DNA of 54,900 bases. It comes from Desulforamulus profundi. Its GTDB lineage: Bacteria; Bacillota_B; Desulfotomaculia; Desulfotomaculales; Desulfotomaculaceae. The translations under genes and the position numbers were made by a program. The notes under the pieces were generated by a model. It had not been told where the DNA came from and did not search any database. It worked only from the letters and a program-made list of their open reading frames with translations. The first letter of the stretch is position 1. Every line of letters starts with the position of its first letter. This document shows positions 47,771-54,900 of the stretch, in pieces. The DNA lies in assembly GCF_002607855.1 (NCBI RefSeq), contig NZ_AWQQ01000040.1:1-54900 (forward strand), in the 5' to 3' direction.

Positions 47771-47970
47771 CCAGTACTCTCACCCCTTGTTGAAACCACC
47801 ATACGACCTTGCTTACTGTGTAACCGTTTAATGGTTCTCTTCCTCTTCTTTTGCCAGGGAAAAAATTTTTTCATTACTTCCACGATCACTTTACTGGTCT
47901 CAATTTCATTATGAATATTGCAGGAATCAAATTTCTCCTGAACCCATGCCGCAAATTGAGCGCTGGTCAT
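47743..47970 (-). CDS. Small basic protein, first gene of the sigma-54 operon
   Basis: 75 aa, beginning MTSAQFAAWVQEKFDSCNI, then very Lys/Arg-rich. Good GGGAGGAAT site before the ATG. No family recognised. The last residues overlap the CBS gene in another frame; one missing G near 47790 would give an earlier stop and remove the overlap, so the true C-terminus is doubtful. Confidence 0.5.
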   Translation of the reverse strand: MTSAQFAAWVQEKFDSCNIHNEIETSKVIVEVMKKFFPWQKKRKRTIKRLHSKQGRMVVSTRGESTGCPNMQKKK

Positions 47971-48105
47971 GCCCCATTCCTCCCTTTGAGAATTAAAAAT
48001 TGACTTGTTCCATAGCTCTCCGGAATAATTGCTTGATTACAAACAAATACAAGGACCAGAAACAAAAATTTTGCTGAACTATGTATAAAATCAACCATTG
48101 CTCAT

Positions 48106-48133
48106 TTAACACTTTTAGCCATTATGGTATAAT
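48106..48133 (+). promoter_or_regulatory. Candidate sigma-A promoter, distal, for the kinase gene
   Basis: TTAACA (48106-48111), 16-base spacer, TATAAT (48128-48133). It would give the kinase a 280-nt leader that runs antisense to the start of the sigma-54 transcript. Confidence 0.45.
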
Positions 48134-48187
48134 GAATTGAATTTTTCTTAAGAAGTATCCTTTTTATTCTCTCTTACCCCCACTTAC

Positions 48188-48204
48188 AAGCAAAAACCAT
48201 GCCA
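48188..48204 (-). promoter_or_regulatory. Sigma-54 (-24/-12) promoter of the CBS/HTH operon
   Basis: Minus strand TGGCAT-GGTTT-TTGCT, matching TGGCAC-N5-TTGCW at every key base with GG and GC at the required spacing. It points to the gene starting at 47970, about 218 bp downstream. A sigma-54 activator is encoded next door on the other strand. Confidence 0.75.
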
Positions 48205-48244
48205 CTTATTTTTGGGGTTTTTCCTAGCTAAACAATAAACTAAC

Positions 48245-48259
48245 TGTATGTTTCATACA
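48245..48259. promoter_or_regulatory. Palindrome 1, candidate activator site
   Basis: TGTATG-TTT-CATACA, a perfect 15-base palindrome 41 bp upstream of the sigma-54 promoter. Confidence 0.55.
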
Positions 48260-48331
48260 CATACACTTCGGGATCTGTTGTGATACTCCGTTATCATTCG
48301 CAATCTCTTATTCTACGTACATTTGTGCTTG

Positions 48332-48359
48332 TTGTAACAAACCAACTGTTCTGTATGAT
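48332..48359 (+). promoter_or_regulatory. Candidate proximal sigma-A promoter of the kinase gene
   Basis: TTGTAA (48332-48337), 16-base spacer, TATGAT (48354-48359), 55 bp before the kinase ATG. The -10 lies inside palindrome 2, which would allow autoregulation. Confidence 0.5.
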
Positions 48360-48367
48360 TTTATACA
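48352..48367. promoter_or_regulatory. Palindrome 2, candidate activator site
   Basis: TGTAT-GATTTT-ATACA, related to palindrome 1, 148 bp upstream of the sigma-54 promoter. That is a normal distance for an enhancer of a sigma-54 activator. Confidence 0.5.
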
Positions 48368-48413
48368 CAGCAACCTGCAGCTGTTTGTTAACATGCATTA
48401 GGAGGTGATTGCT

Positions 48414-49943
48414 ATGTTAAGGATCTTTAAAAATACATCCTTTGCCACTCAAATTATGGTCACTGTTTCGGCCATCTTATTAATTCCGATCCTGGTCATG
48501 GTTTATGACATCTTTTTTTCCGGGGCCAAGGATGAAATACTGTTAAAAACAAAAGAAGAACGACTGGGAACCATGGTGAAAACCACTGTCCGGGAATTAA
48601 ATGAGTATCTCAACCAGGCACAGGGCGACAGGTTTGCGGCCTCATCCAACAACGTGCATGTGCTGGCCGGCGCCTTTAAAAAGTCTGCCAAGCCGTTGGC
48701 CGATGCCAACCCGGGAGTCCGCCTGGGTCTCTATATTCCTGAAACCAAAGACCTTTACGTTTATGGTTTTTTACACCAGTACCGGCCCCAAACACCGGAG
48801 GAGAAAAAAGCAAGGGAGCAGCGAATTTTAAACGAGGCTTCCTCCGGCATTACAGCCGTTACCGCTACCAAGGAACCCTTATCCCGAATCACCGGTTCCC
48901 TTGGAGATCAGACCTTTGAATACCTGATGCCGGTCATGCATAAGGGCCGACTGGTTGCCATTGCCTGGGCGGACGAACAGGTGCACCCGGTCTTTGCCCA
49001 GAGCAGGCAGTTCAGCCTGGTCGCCAGGTACCTTACACTTTTTGGTTTGATCTTCGGTCTGGGAGCGGCCCTTTATGTCATTCACAATTTGGCTTCCGAA
49101 GTACAGGTGATAAAAAAAGGCCTGCTTGGTATGGAGGAAGATATTGAAAAAAGACTGCCGGCCATGCCCGGCGAAATTGGTGAAGTGGTACAGGCCATCA
49201 ATAACATGGCGGATTCTCTCAAGGAAAAGAAAAGACTGGAAGAGGAATTGATGCGTTCGGAGAGGTTGGTTGCCCTGGGCCGCCTGGTGACCGGTGTTGC
49301 CCATGAGCTAAGAAACCCCCTGGGAATCGTGAAAGCAACGGTGCAGGTTATGGAAGGTGAGTTTAAATCCCTGCAGGAAATAAAGGAATATACCCGGGTT
49401 ATTTGTGAACAAATCGACCGGGGAAACAAAGTGGTTCAGGAATTATTGGATTTTGGACGTCCCAGTAAACCGATTGTCAGTCCCACAGATTTAAACGTGC
49501 TTTTGGAGTCGGTATTAACCTTTACCTATCCCATGCTAAGACAAAATAAGATTGAGCTGGAGAAAAGTTTTGCCTCTGCATTACCCCCGGCAGCCATCGA
49601 TGCGGACAGAATCAAGCAGGTCTTTGTTAACTTGATCTTAAACGCCATCCAAGCCATGCCGGGGGGCGGCAAACTGACGATACAAACAAGGACGGATAAG
49701 GATACCGTACAGGTCTGCTTCACAGACACCGGGAAAGGAATTGAACCCCAGGACCTGGCCCGTATTTTTGATCCCTTTTACAGCACGAAGGAAGACGGTT
49801 CCGGTTTGGGCCTGGCCATCAGTCACCAGATCGTTCACCTGCACGGGGGGAAAATCTGGGTCACCGAAACCTCTTCGGCCGGCACCACCTTTACCGTAAG
49901 TCTACCCCAAATCCAACCCGAAGGAAGGGAGTGCTTTCAATGA
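48414..49943 (+). CDS. Sensor histidine kinase (NtrB/ZraS-type)
   Basis: 509-aa membrane kinase. TM1 at about 14-34, an extracytoplasmic sensor region of about 165 residues, TM2 at about 207-230, HAMP-like segment, then dimerisation domain with phospho-acceptor His in [18 protein letters not shown] (about 300) and ATPase domain with N box [18 protein letters not shown]1 [11 protein letters not shown] box [18 protein letters not shown]. The stimulus is unknown; position next to a transport island hints at an ion or anion. ATG at 48414 behind AGGAGGTGATTGCT. Its stop overlaps the regulator start (ATGA). Confidence 0.93.
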   Translation: MLRIFKNTSFATQIMVTVSAILLIPILVMVYDIFFSGAKDEILLKTKEERLGTMVKTTVRELNEYLNQAQGDRFAASSNNVHVLAGAFKKSAKPLADANPGVRLGLYIPETKDLYVYGFLHQYRPQTPEEKKAREQRILNEASSGITAVTATKEPLSRITGSLGDQTFEYLMPVMHKGRLVAIAWADEQVHPVFAQSRQFSLVARYLTLFGLIFGLGAALYVIHNLASEVQVIKKGLLGMEEDIEKRLPAMPGEIGEVVQAINNMADSLKEKKRLEEELMRSERLVALGRLVTGVAHELRNPLGIVKATVQVMEGEFKSLQEIKEYTRVICEQIDRGNKVVQELLDFGRPSKPIVSPTDLNVLLESVLTFTYPMLRQNKIELEKSFASALPPAAIDADRIKQVFVNLILNAIQAMPGGGKLTIQTRTDKDTVQVCFTDTGKGIEPQDLARIFDPFYSTKEDGSGLGLAISHQIVHLHGGKIWVTETSSAGTTFTVSLPQIQPEGRECFQ

Positions 49944-51294
49944 ACAAAATACTTGTAATTGACGATGAAGAGCATATGTGTTGGGCCTTGGAAAAGGGGT
50001 TGCGTCAGGAGGGCTACCAGGTGCTCACCGCCACCAGGGGCAAACAAGGATTGGAACTGCTCCGAAAAGAGATCCCTTCCCTGGTGATTCTGGATTTAAA
50101 AATGCCGGAGATGGATGGTTTGGAGGTGCTGGTGAAGGCAAAGGACTTGATGCCAAAGCTGCCGGTCATCATGATAACAGCCCACGGCACCATTGACACA
50201 GCCATTGAGGCCATGAAACTGGGGGCAGCGGACTACATCACCAAGCCCTTTGATTTGGACGAGTTGAAATTGGTGGTCAGACAGGCCTTAATGGTCAGCC
50301 GGCTGCAGGAGGAAGTTACCTTTCTGCGTTCCGAACTGAGCAAAAAATACGGTCGTATTGTTGGGAACAGCCAGGCCATCCAGGATGTATGTACACTGAT
50401 GGAAAAGGTGGCAGACAGCAACGCCACCGTATTAATCACCGGTGAAAGCGGTACCGGCAAGGAGGTAACCGCCCTGTCCATCCACCAGCTCAGTTCCCGC
50501 CGGGACAAACCCTTTGTACCCATTAACTGTGCCGCTTTGCCGGAGTCTTTGCTGGAAAGCGAGCTGTTTGGACATGAAAAGGGGGCCTTTACCGGCGCCG
50601 TAGCCCGTAAATTGGGACGCTTTGAACTGGCCAACCACGGGACATTGTTCCTTGATGAGATCACCGAGATGCCCCTTTCCATGCAGGTTAAACTGCTGCG
50701 GGTTTTGCAGGAAAAGCAGTTTGAACGGGTGGGGGAACCGAAAGCATTAAGGTGGATGTGCGGGTTATCGCCGCCACCAACCGGGACCCCATGGAGTGCA
50801 TCCGAAAAGGAACTTTCCGGGAGGATTTATATTACCGGCTGAACGTCTTGCCCATCCACCTGCCTCCCTTGCGGGAAAGAGCGGAGGATATTCCTTTGCT
50901 GGTCATGCATTTCCTGCAAAAATTTAATCCTTCCCAGGAACAATTTATGTCTCCGGAAGCGATGGGACTTCTTACATCGTACGAGTGGCCCGGCAACATC
51001 CGGGAATTGCAAAATGTTATTGAAAGGGCCGTTATCCTGTCCCAGGGGCATGAGATTAAAGCCCATCATTTACCTAAAGAAATACAAAAGACCGACACCG
51101 GTAAGAGTGAAGCCAGTCAGGGTCTGATTATAAATTTCCCCGATCAGGGCATTTCCTTTGATGAAGTGGAAAAGGAATTGATTCTTAAAGCATTGGAAAA
51201 AAGCGGCGGCAATCAAACAAAGGCCGCCCAACTTCTTGGCATCACCCGTTCGGCTCTGCTTTACAGGGCTCAAAAATATCAAATTAAACTTTAA
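49940..51294 (+). CDS. Sigma-54-dependent response regulator (NtrC family), one frameshift
   Basis: About 451 aa: receiver domain (1-120) with acidic pocket DDEE, phospho-acceptor Asp in [12 protein letters not shown] and Lys in YITKPFD; central AAA+ domain with Walker A GESGTGKE, sigma-54 contact loop GAFTGAV, Walker [12 protein letters not shown], and [11 protein letters not shown]-terminal Fis-type HTH ([25 protein letters not shown]). The frame is broken at 50749 (ttaagg for ttaaagg); repair joins GEPKAL to [13 protein letters not shown]. Partner of the kinase by overlap, and likely acts at the sigma-54 promoter at 48188-48204. Confidence 0.93.
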
Positions 51295-51300
51295 AGCAAA

Positions 51301-51336
51301 AGCACAACCCTGAATGGCAAGGGGTTGTGCTTTTTT
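51301..51336. terminator. Bidirectional terminator after the two-component operon
   Basis: AGCACAACCC/GGGTTGTGCT stem with A and T tracts on both sides. It ends the kinase/regulator operon and the convergent ligase gene. Confidence 0.85.
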
Positions 51337-52249
51337 ACTGCGGTGCACACTCCTGCGGCAGTTTGTCATGGCGGATTCCTTTGTAGCTGGGGTGCCGTAA
51401 CCTGCCGTCAGGGCTGATTTCACTGAAGGTCACTTCGCAGACCAATGCCGGTTGAACCCAGGTGGGCTGCCTGATTTCCCCCCTGGGCGGCGCAAAAACA
51501 GGGGACGGGAGCTCCAACGGTTTCAGCAGTTTTAACAGCCTGTCCTCTTCGTCCCTGGTAAAACCGGTACCTACCTTTCCCATATAAATCCACTTTCCGT
51601 CCTGATACCCTGCCAGGATGAGGGCGCCCAGGCTTCTTTTGCCCTCCCCCTTTTCCCAACCGCAAATGGCCCACTCCGCGGACTGCACCAGCCGAACCTT
51701 TTTCCAGGCAGGGGATCTTTTGCCCGGCAGATAAGGGCTGTCCAGGCGCTTAGCCACCATGCCTTCCAAGCCGGCGGCAGTCACTGCCCGGTAAAAGTCA
51801 ACGCCGGATCCCACCACATACTGGGAAATGATAAGATCCGGACCTTGCTCAACGATCTCCTCCAATAGTTGTTTTCTTTCCCGGGTGGTCATGCCCATCA
51901 CATTTTCTCCCGCTTTGTACAGCACATCAAAGGCGATAAATGTGGCCGGGATTTGCCGGGACAGCCTTTTAACTTTAAGAGCATCAGAAATCTTACCCCG
52001 GGTCTGCAGCGCGCTGAAGGACGGTTTGCCGTCCTGGAGGATGACAATTTCCCCGTCCAAAACCGTTGGTTTCTCCTTTGCCCTCAAATGCAGTCCCTGC
52101 AGCTCCGGAAATCGCGGGGTCAAATCCAGTTGGTTGCGGGAGAGCAGCGTGGTCTGATGGTCCAGATAGGCCAGTCCCCGGTAACCGTCCCACTTTATTT
52201 CATACAAATAGTCAGAGCTGTCAAAGGGATGAGTTTGCACTGCCAGCAT
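51335..52249 (-). CDS. ATP-dependent DNA ligase, LigD ligase-domain type
   Basis: At least 304 aa. Adenylation domain with active-site Lys in YEIKWDGYRG (motif I), LDGEIVIL (III), FIAFDVLY (IIIa), EGMVAKRLDSPY (IV) and AWKKVR (V), followed by an OB domain (GALILAGYQDGKWIYMGKVGTGF). This is the ligase part of LigD without polymerase or nuclease domains. The open frame continues upstream as KINKQLPKLKP, and a single missing A near 52280 would link it to an ATG at 52299, ten bases after the Ku stop. The true start is probably there. Operon with Ku. Confidence 0.88.
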   Translation of the reverse strand: MLAVQTHPFDSSDYLYEIKWDGYRGLAYLDHQTTLLSRNQLDLTPRFPELQGLHLRAKEKPTVLDGEIVILQDGKPSFSALQTRGKISDALKVKRLSRQIPATFIAFDVLYKAGENVMGMTTRERKQLLEEIVEQGPDLIISQYVVGSGVDFYRAVTAAGLEGMVAKRLDSPYLPGKRSPAWKKVRLVQSAEWAICGWEKGEGKRSLGALILAGYQDGKWIYMGKVGTGFTRDEEDRLLKLLKPLELPSPVFAPPRGEIRQPTWVQPALVCEVTFSEISPDGRLRHPSYKGIRHDKLPQECAPQ

Positions 52250-52309
52250 GGGTTTCAGTTTAGGCAGTTGTTTATTTATTTTTTCCGCCCCCTTTCCATA
52301 CCGACTGTT

Positions 52310-53151
52310 TTAAGATGCCGTTGCCTTTCTGCCTCTGGTGCCTTTCCTGGTGCCCGCCTCTTTTTTCTTTTTGTCCCCTCTGTCCTGTTTCACCAGGTCA
52401 ATGCTGGCCTTCAGGGCGGACATCAGGTCAACCACTTTGTCCGTCTGCGGTACAGGGGCCACCTCCCCCCCTTCTCCTGCCACTTTGGCTGAATGACTTC
52501 CATCAGTTGCTCCCGGTAGTCGTCGGTATACTTCTCCGGCTGAAACTCCGCAGACAGGTTGTTGATTAGATTTACCGCCATTTTAAGCTCGTTATCGTGG
52601 ACATCCACTTTATAATCCAGTTCCGGAATGGCGGCCGGTTTTCTTACTTCATCGGGATAAAACATAGTGCTCATGGTCAAGACTCCGTCTGCCACCCGTA
52701 GAGCCGCCAGGGATTCTTTGTTCCGAATGACCACCTTGGCCACCGCCACTTTACCGGTTTCCTGCATGGACTTTTTGAGCAGTTCATAAACCTTTTGTCC
52801 ACCTTCACCCGGCGACAAGTAATAACCCTTATCATAAAAAAGGGGATCGATGTCTTTTAAATCCACAAAATCAACAATGTTGATGCTGCGGGTGTTCTCG
52901 CCGGGTAAATGCTCTAAATCCTCTTCCTTCATGATGACATATTTACCTTTTTCGTACTCATAGCCCCTGACGATTTCCTCATTGGCCACCTCTGTATCAC
53001 AATAGGGACAGTAACGACGGTATTGAATGGGTGTCTTGCATTTTTCGTGCAGGTAATTAAATTTAATATTTTTCTTTTCCGTGGCGGCATACATTTTCAC
53101 CGGCACATATACCAGCCCGAAGCTTACGGCACCTTTCCACAGGGGTCTCAT
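52310..53151 (-). CDS. ku: Non-homologous end joining protein Ku (one frameshift)
   Basis: About 280 aa. Begins MRPLWKGAVSFGLVYVPVKM, the invariant bacterial Ku start, then FNYLHEKCKTPIQYRRYCPYC, IVRGYEYEKGKYVIMKEEDL and YYLSPGEGGQKVYELL. It binds DNA ends as a ring dimer and recruits the ligase. The frame is lost in the C run 52465-52471. One more base gives GGEVAPVPQTDKVVDLMSALKASI and a Lys/Arg-rich tail ending RKATAS, as expected for the Ku C-terminal extension. GGAG nine bases before the ATG. Confidence 0.94.
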
Positions 53152-53289
53152 GCTGACTTCACTCCAGTGTTTTTTTGTTGTAGTATGCCCGTTCTTTATT
53201 GATCAAATTTACCGGCCGGTGTCCAAAAAGAACAACCACCTTTGACAAATGTCCTGCTAAAGACCAGCTTGTCTTCTTTCAACAAAAAA

Positions 53290-53328
53290 GCTCACGCCGA
53301 TAACCCCAACAAGGTTATAAACGCGAGC
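53290..53328 (-). terminator. Terminator after spoVR
   Basis: Minus strand GCTCGCG...ATAACC with GGTTAT...GCGTGAGC, then TTTTTTG. Ends the spoVR transcript ahead of Ku. Confidence 0.75.
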
Positions 53329-53373
53329 CTGACGGCCTTTTTAGTTGAATCAGCAACACAAAGAACCCGAAAT

Positions 53374-54584
53374 TTAAAGAAACTTCCTGTTTCCTTTTTC
53401 TCCGTCAAAGGTAAACAGGGCAGGTTTGTTGTCAATCCTGGTTTCCAGATGGACCGGCCTGTTCCAAAGTTTATGCACATGGACCAGCGTCTTCTCCAAA
53501 TATTTGATGTCCAGTTCCCTATCCTCAAAGACGTGACGCAGATACAGTTCCCCCCGTTTGCCATAATCCCCGTCTTCCACCATAATTACCGGGAAACCGC
53601 AGTTGGTCATGCTGTGAACCAGGTGATCCCGTACCTTTTCCCAGTTTTTTTCGATGATTTTCCAGTCGTGCCCGATTTTGCGGTATAAATATAAATCCAG
53701 TTCCTCCACCAGTTCCTTTGTCAGGTAATTGCGGAGGAAGGAGATATCATTATCCATTTCCCGGATCTCAAATATTTTTTCCCGGCCGGCCCCTTCACCA
53801 AATTTCTGGTCCCAGCGTTTCTCGATATCCTCAAACATTTTAAGGCCCAACAAATACGGGTTGATGTTGTTGCGGGAAGACACGATGACTCCTGCGTGCA
53901 TTTTGGCAAACTCAATGGCTTCTGCCTCCGTTAGCTCCATTTCCCGCATGATTCTTAAATGCCAGTAAGTGGCCCAGCCTTCGTTCATAATTTTCGTCTG
54001 CATCTGGGGCCAGAAATAAAACATTTCGTCCCGTAAGGTGGAAATAATATCCAGGTGCCATTCTTCCAGCTCTTTGGCATTCTCCATGATAAACAGCAGG
54101 AGATCCTTTTCCGGCTGCTCCGGCAGTTTGGCACGTTTGTTTTTGCATCCTCCCTGGCAGCCGCAGGCATGGGCCGGTTTATCCAATTCCCACAGGTCGT
54201 CATAGGGTGTTTCGGGTTTTTCTCCACAGCAGCTTTCTTGCTTGCCGCAGTTTTTCTGCTGCCGTTTAATCATCCGATGGGGGTCGATGTGCTCCTGGAC
54301 GGACATCACTGCATCCAGAAATGCTTCTACCTTATCCTGACCGTGCACCATTTCATATTTGCGAAATCGGTCAGCGGCAACCGCCATGGATTCTATGATA
54401 TCCTTAGGGTTGGTATGGCTGAAATACACATTGTTCTTAAAAAATCGCAGTGGGCCAGCACATGGGCTGCCACCATCTTGTTCTGGATGATGGTATTGCC
54501 CTCCAGCAGGAAAGCATAACAGGGGTTTGAGTTTATCACCATTTCATAAATTCTGGTCAAGTTGTAGTCATACTGCGTTTTCAT
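53374..54584 (-). CDS. spoVR: SpoVR-family protein, N-terminus missing, one frameshift
   Basis: Stage V sporulation protein R family (cortex formation). About 403 aa visible, from [20 protein letters not shown] through [37 protein letters not shown] (the most conserved block) to a C-terminus ending [10 protein letters not shown] Cys-rich insert lies near residues 125-170 ([21 protein letters not shown]). The frame is broken in the A run 54439-54444. The usual 50-60 N-terminal residues (FGAYG...RFSHW region) are not present upstream; only GKSYHR remains before the Met. The gene is therefore truncated or rearranged at its 5' end. Confidence 0.85.
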
Positions 54585-54900
54585 CCGGTGGTATGATTTG
54601 CCTAACCATTCGTAAAGTATAAAATCAGTATAGTTTTCCTCGAAGCCGGGTGTATTTGCTAAAATAAAAATTGACCACTAGGAGGGTGTTGAAAAAACCC
54701 CTTTAAAACCCTAATTTTACTTCTTTCAAAAAATAAAATTTACATTAATTAACAGTAGCGACCCACTTTTTTAGATTTTAAGACGAAAACTAATATTTTT
54801 TGGGTATATTACCTCCCATTTTCCAGTATTTGTCATGCAATTGGGCGCACTTATCTTATAATCGCAGGTAATGGCTCTTTGGCAATTTGTTCCATTGTTA
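54585..54900. other. AT-rich end region, possible insertion-sequence terminus
   Basis: Replaces the expected spoVR 5' end. AGGAGGGTGTTGAAAAAACC at 54682-54701 resembles terminal repeats of some IS families. No transposase is recognisable in the 200 bp that follow; an ATG-led frame at 54869 runs off the window and cannot be judged. Confidence 0.3.

Noticed and set aside
53242..53688. Plus-strand open frame of 148 codons
   Set aside because: Antisense to spoVR, which has clear family motifs; the frame has no ribosome binding site or homology.

Overview
The window looks like chromosome from a spore-forming Firmicute of the class Clostridia, most likely a Peptococcaceae (Desulfotomaculum-like) sulfate reducer. 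This is an inference. It rests on the Firmicute order of housekeeping genes, on PolC and CodY, on the sporulation genes ytvI and spoVR, on strong GGAGG ribosome binding sites with frequent GTG/TTG starts, and on a large block of anion/Na+ transporters.

Region 1 (1-32.8 kb, almost all on the minus strand) is the conserved translation/replication/envelope superoperon. Read in transcription order it is topA-trmFO-xerC-hslV-hslU-codY, then rpsB-tsf-pyrH-frr-(PASTA orphan)-ferredoxin-uppS-cdsA-ytvI-dxr-rseP-ispG-proS-glycosyltransferase-polC, then rimP-nusA-ylxR-ylxQ-infB. Between polC and rimP sits an accessory patch: an Ig-like membrane-anchored protein, a polysaccharide deacetylase, an AT-rich islet with a glycine-zipper protein and a two-helix membrane protein, a PHP metallohydrolase and a LapA-like protein. 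The rpsB-codY gap holds a probable rod-shaped small RNA inside an inverted-repeat element.

Region 2 (32.9-35 kb) has dprA and a stand-alone LigD-type polymerase domain.

Region 3 (35-48 kb) is a transport island with two paralogous modules. Each contains a DUF2294/MpsC-like protein, a DASS (SLC13-type) transporter and an ArsB/NhaD-type transporter. They are followed by a small Cys-containing protein, a SulP anion transporter with STAS domain, two related HTH regulators, a CBS-pair protein and two unknown small proteins. Three leaders in this island share a repeated motif that runs into an intrinsic terminator, which looks like an attenuator or riboswitch family.

Region 4 (48-51.3 kb, plus strand) encodes a sensor histidine kinase and an NtrC-type sigma-54 activator. 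The divergent intergenic region has a consensus-fitting sigma-54 promoter pointing into the CBS/HTH operon and two TGTAT...ATACA palindromes upstream of it, so the island and its regulator probably form one circuit.

Region 5 (51.3-54.9 kb) has an ATP-dependent DNA ligase domain (LigD-type), Ku, and spoVR whose 5' end is missing or replaced.

The sequence itself has a problem. At least 16 genes, including essential ones (infB, polC, dxr, rseP, ispG), carry single-base frameshifts. Nearly all are a missing base in a run of identical bases, and restoring one base repairs the protein each time. I therefore annotate these as whole genes with likely sequencing indels, not as pseudogenes.
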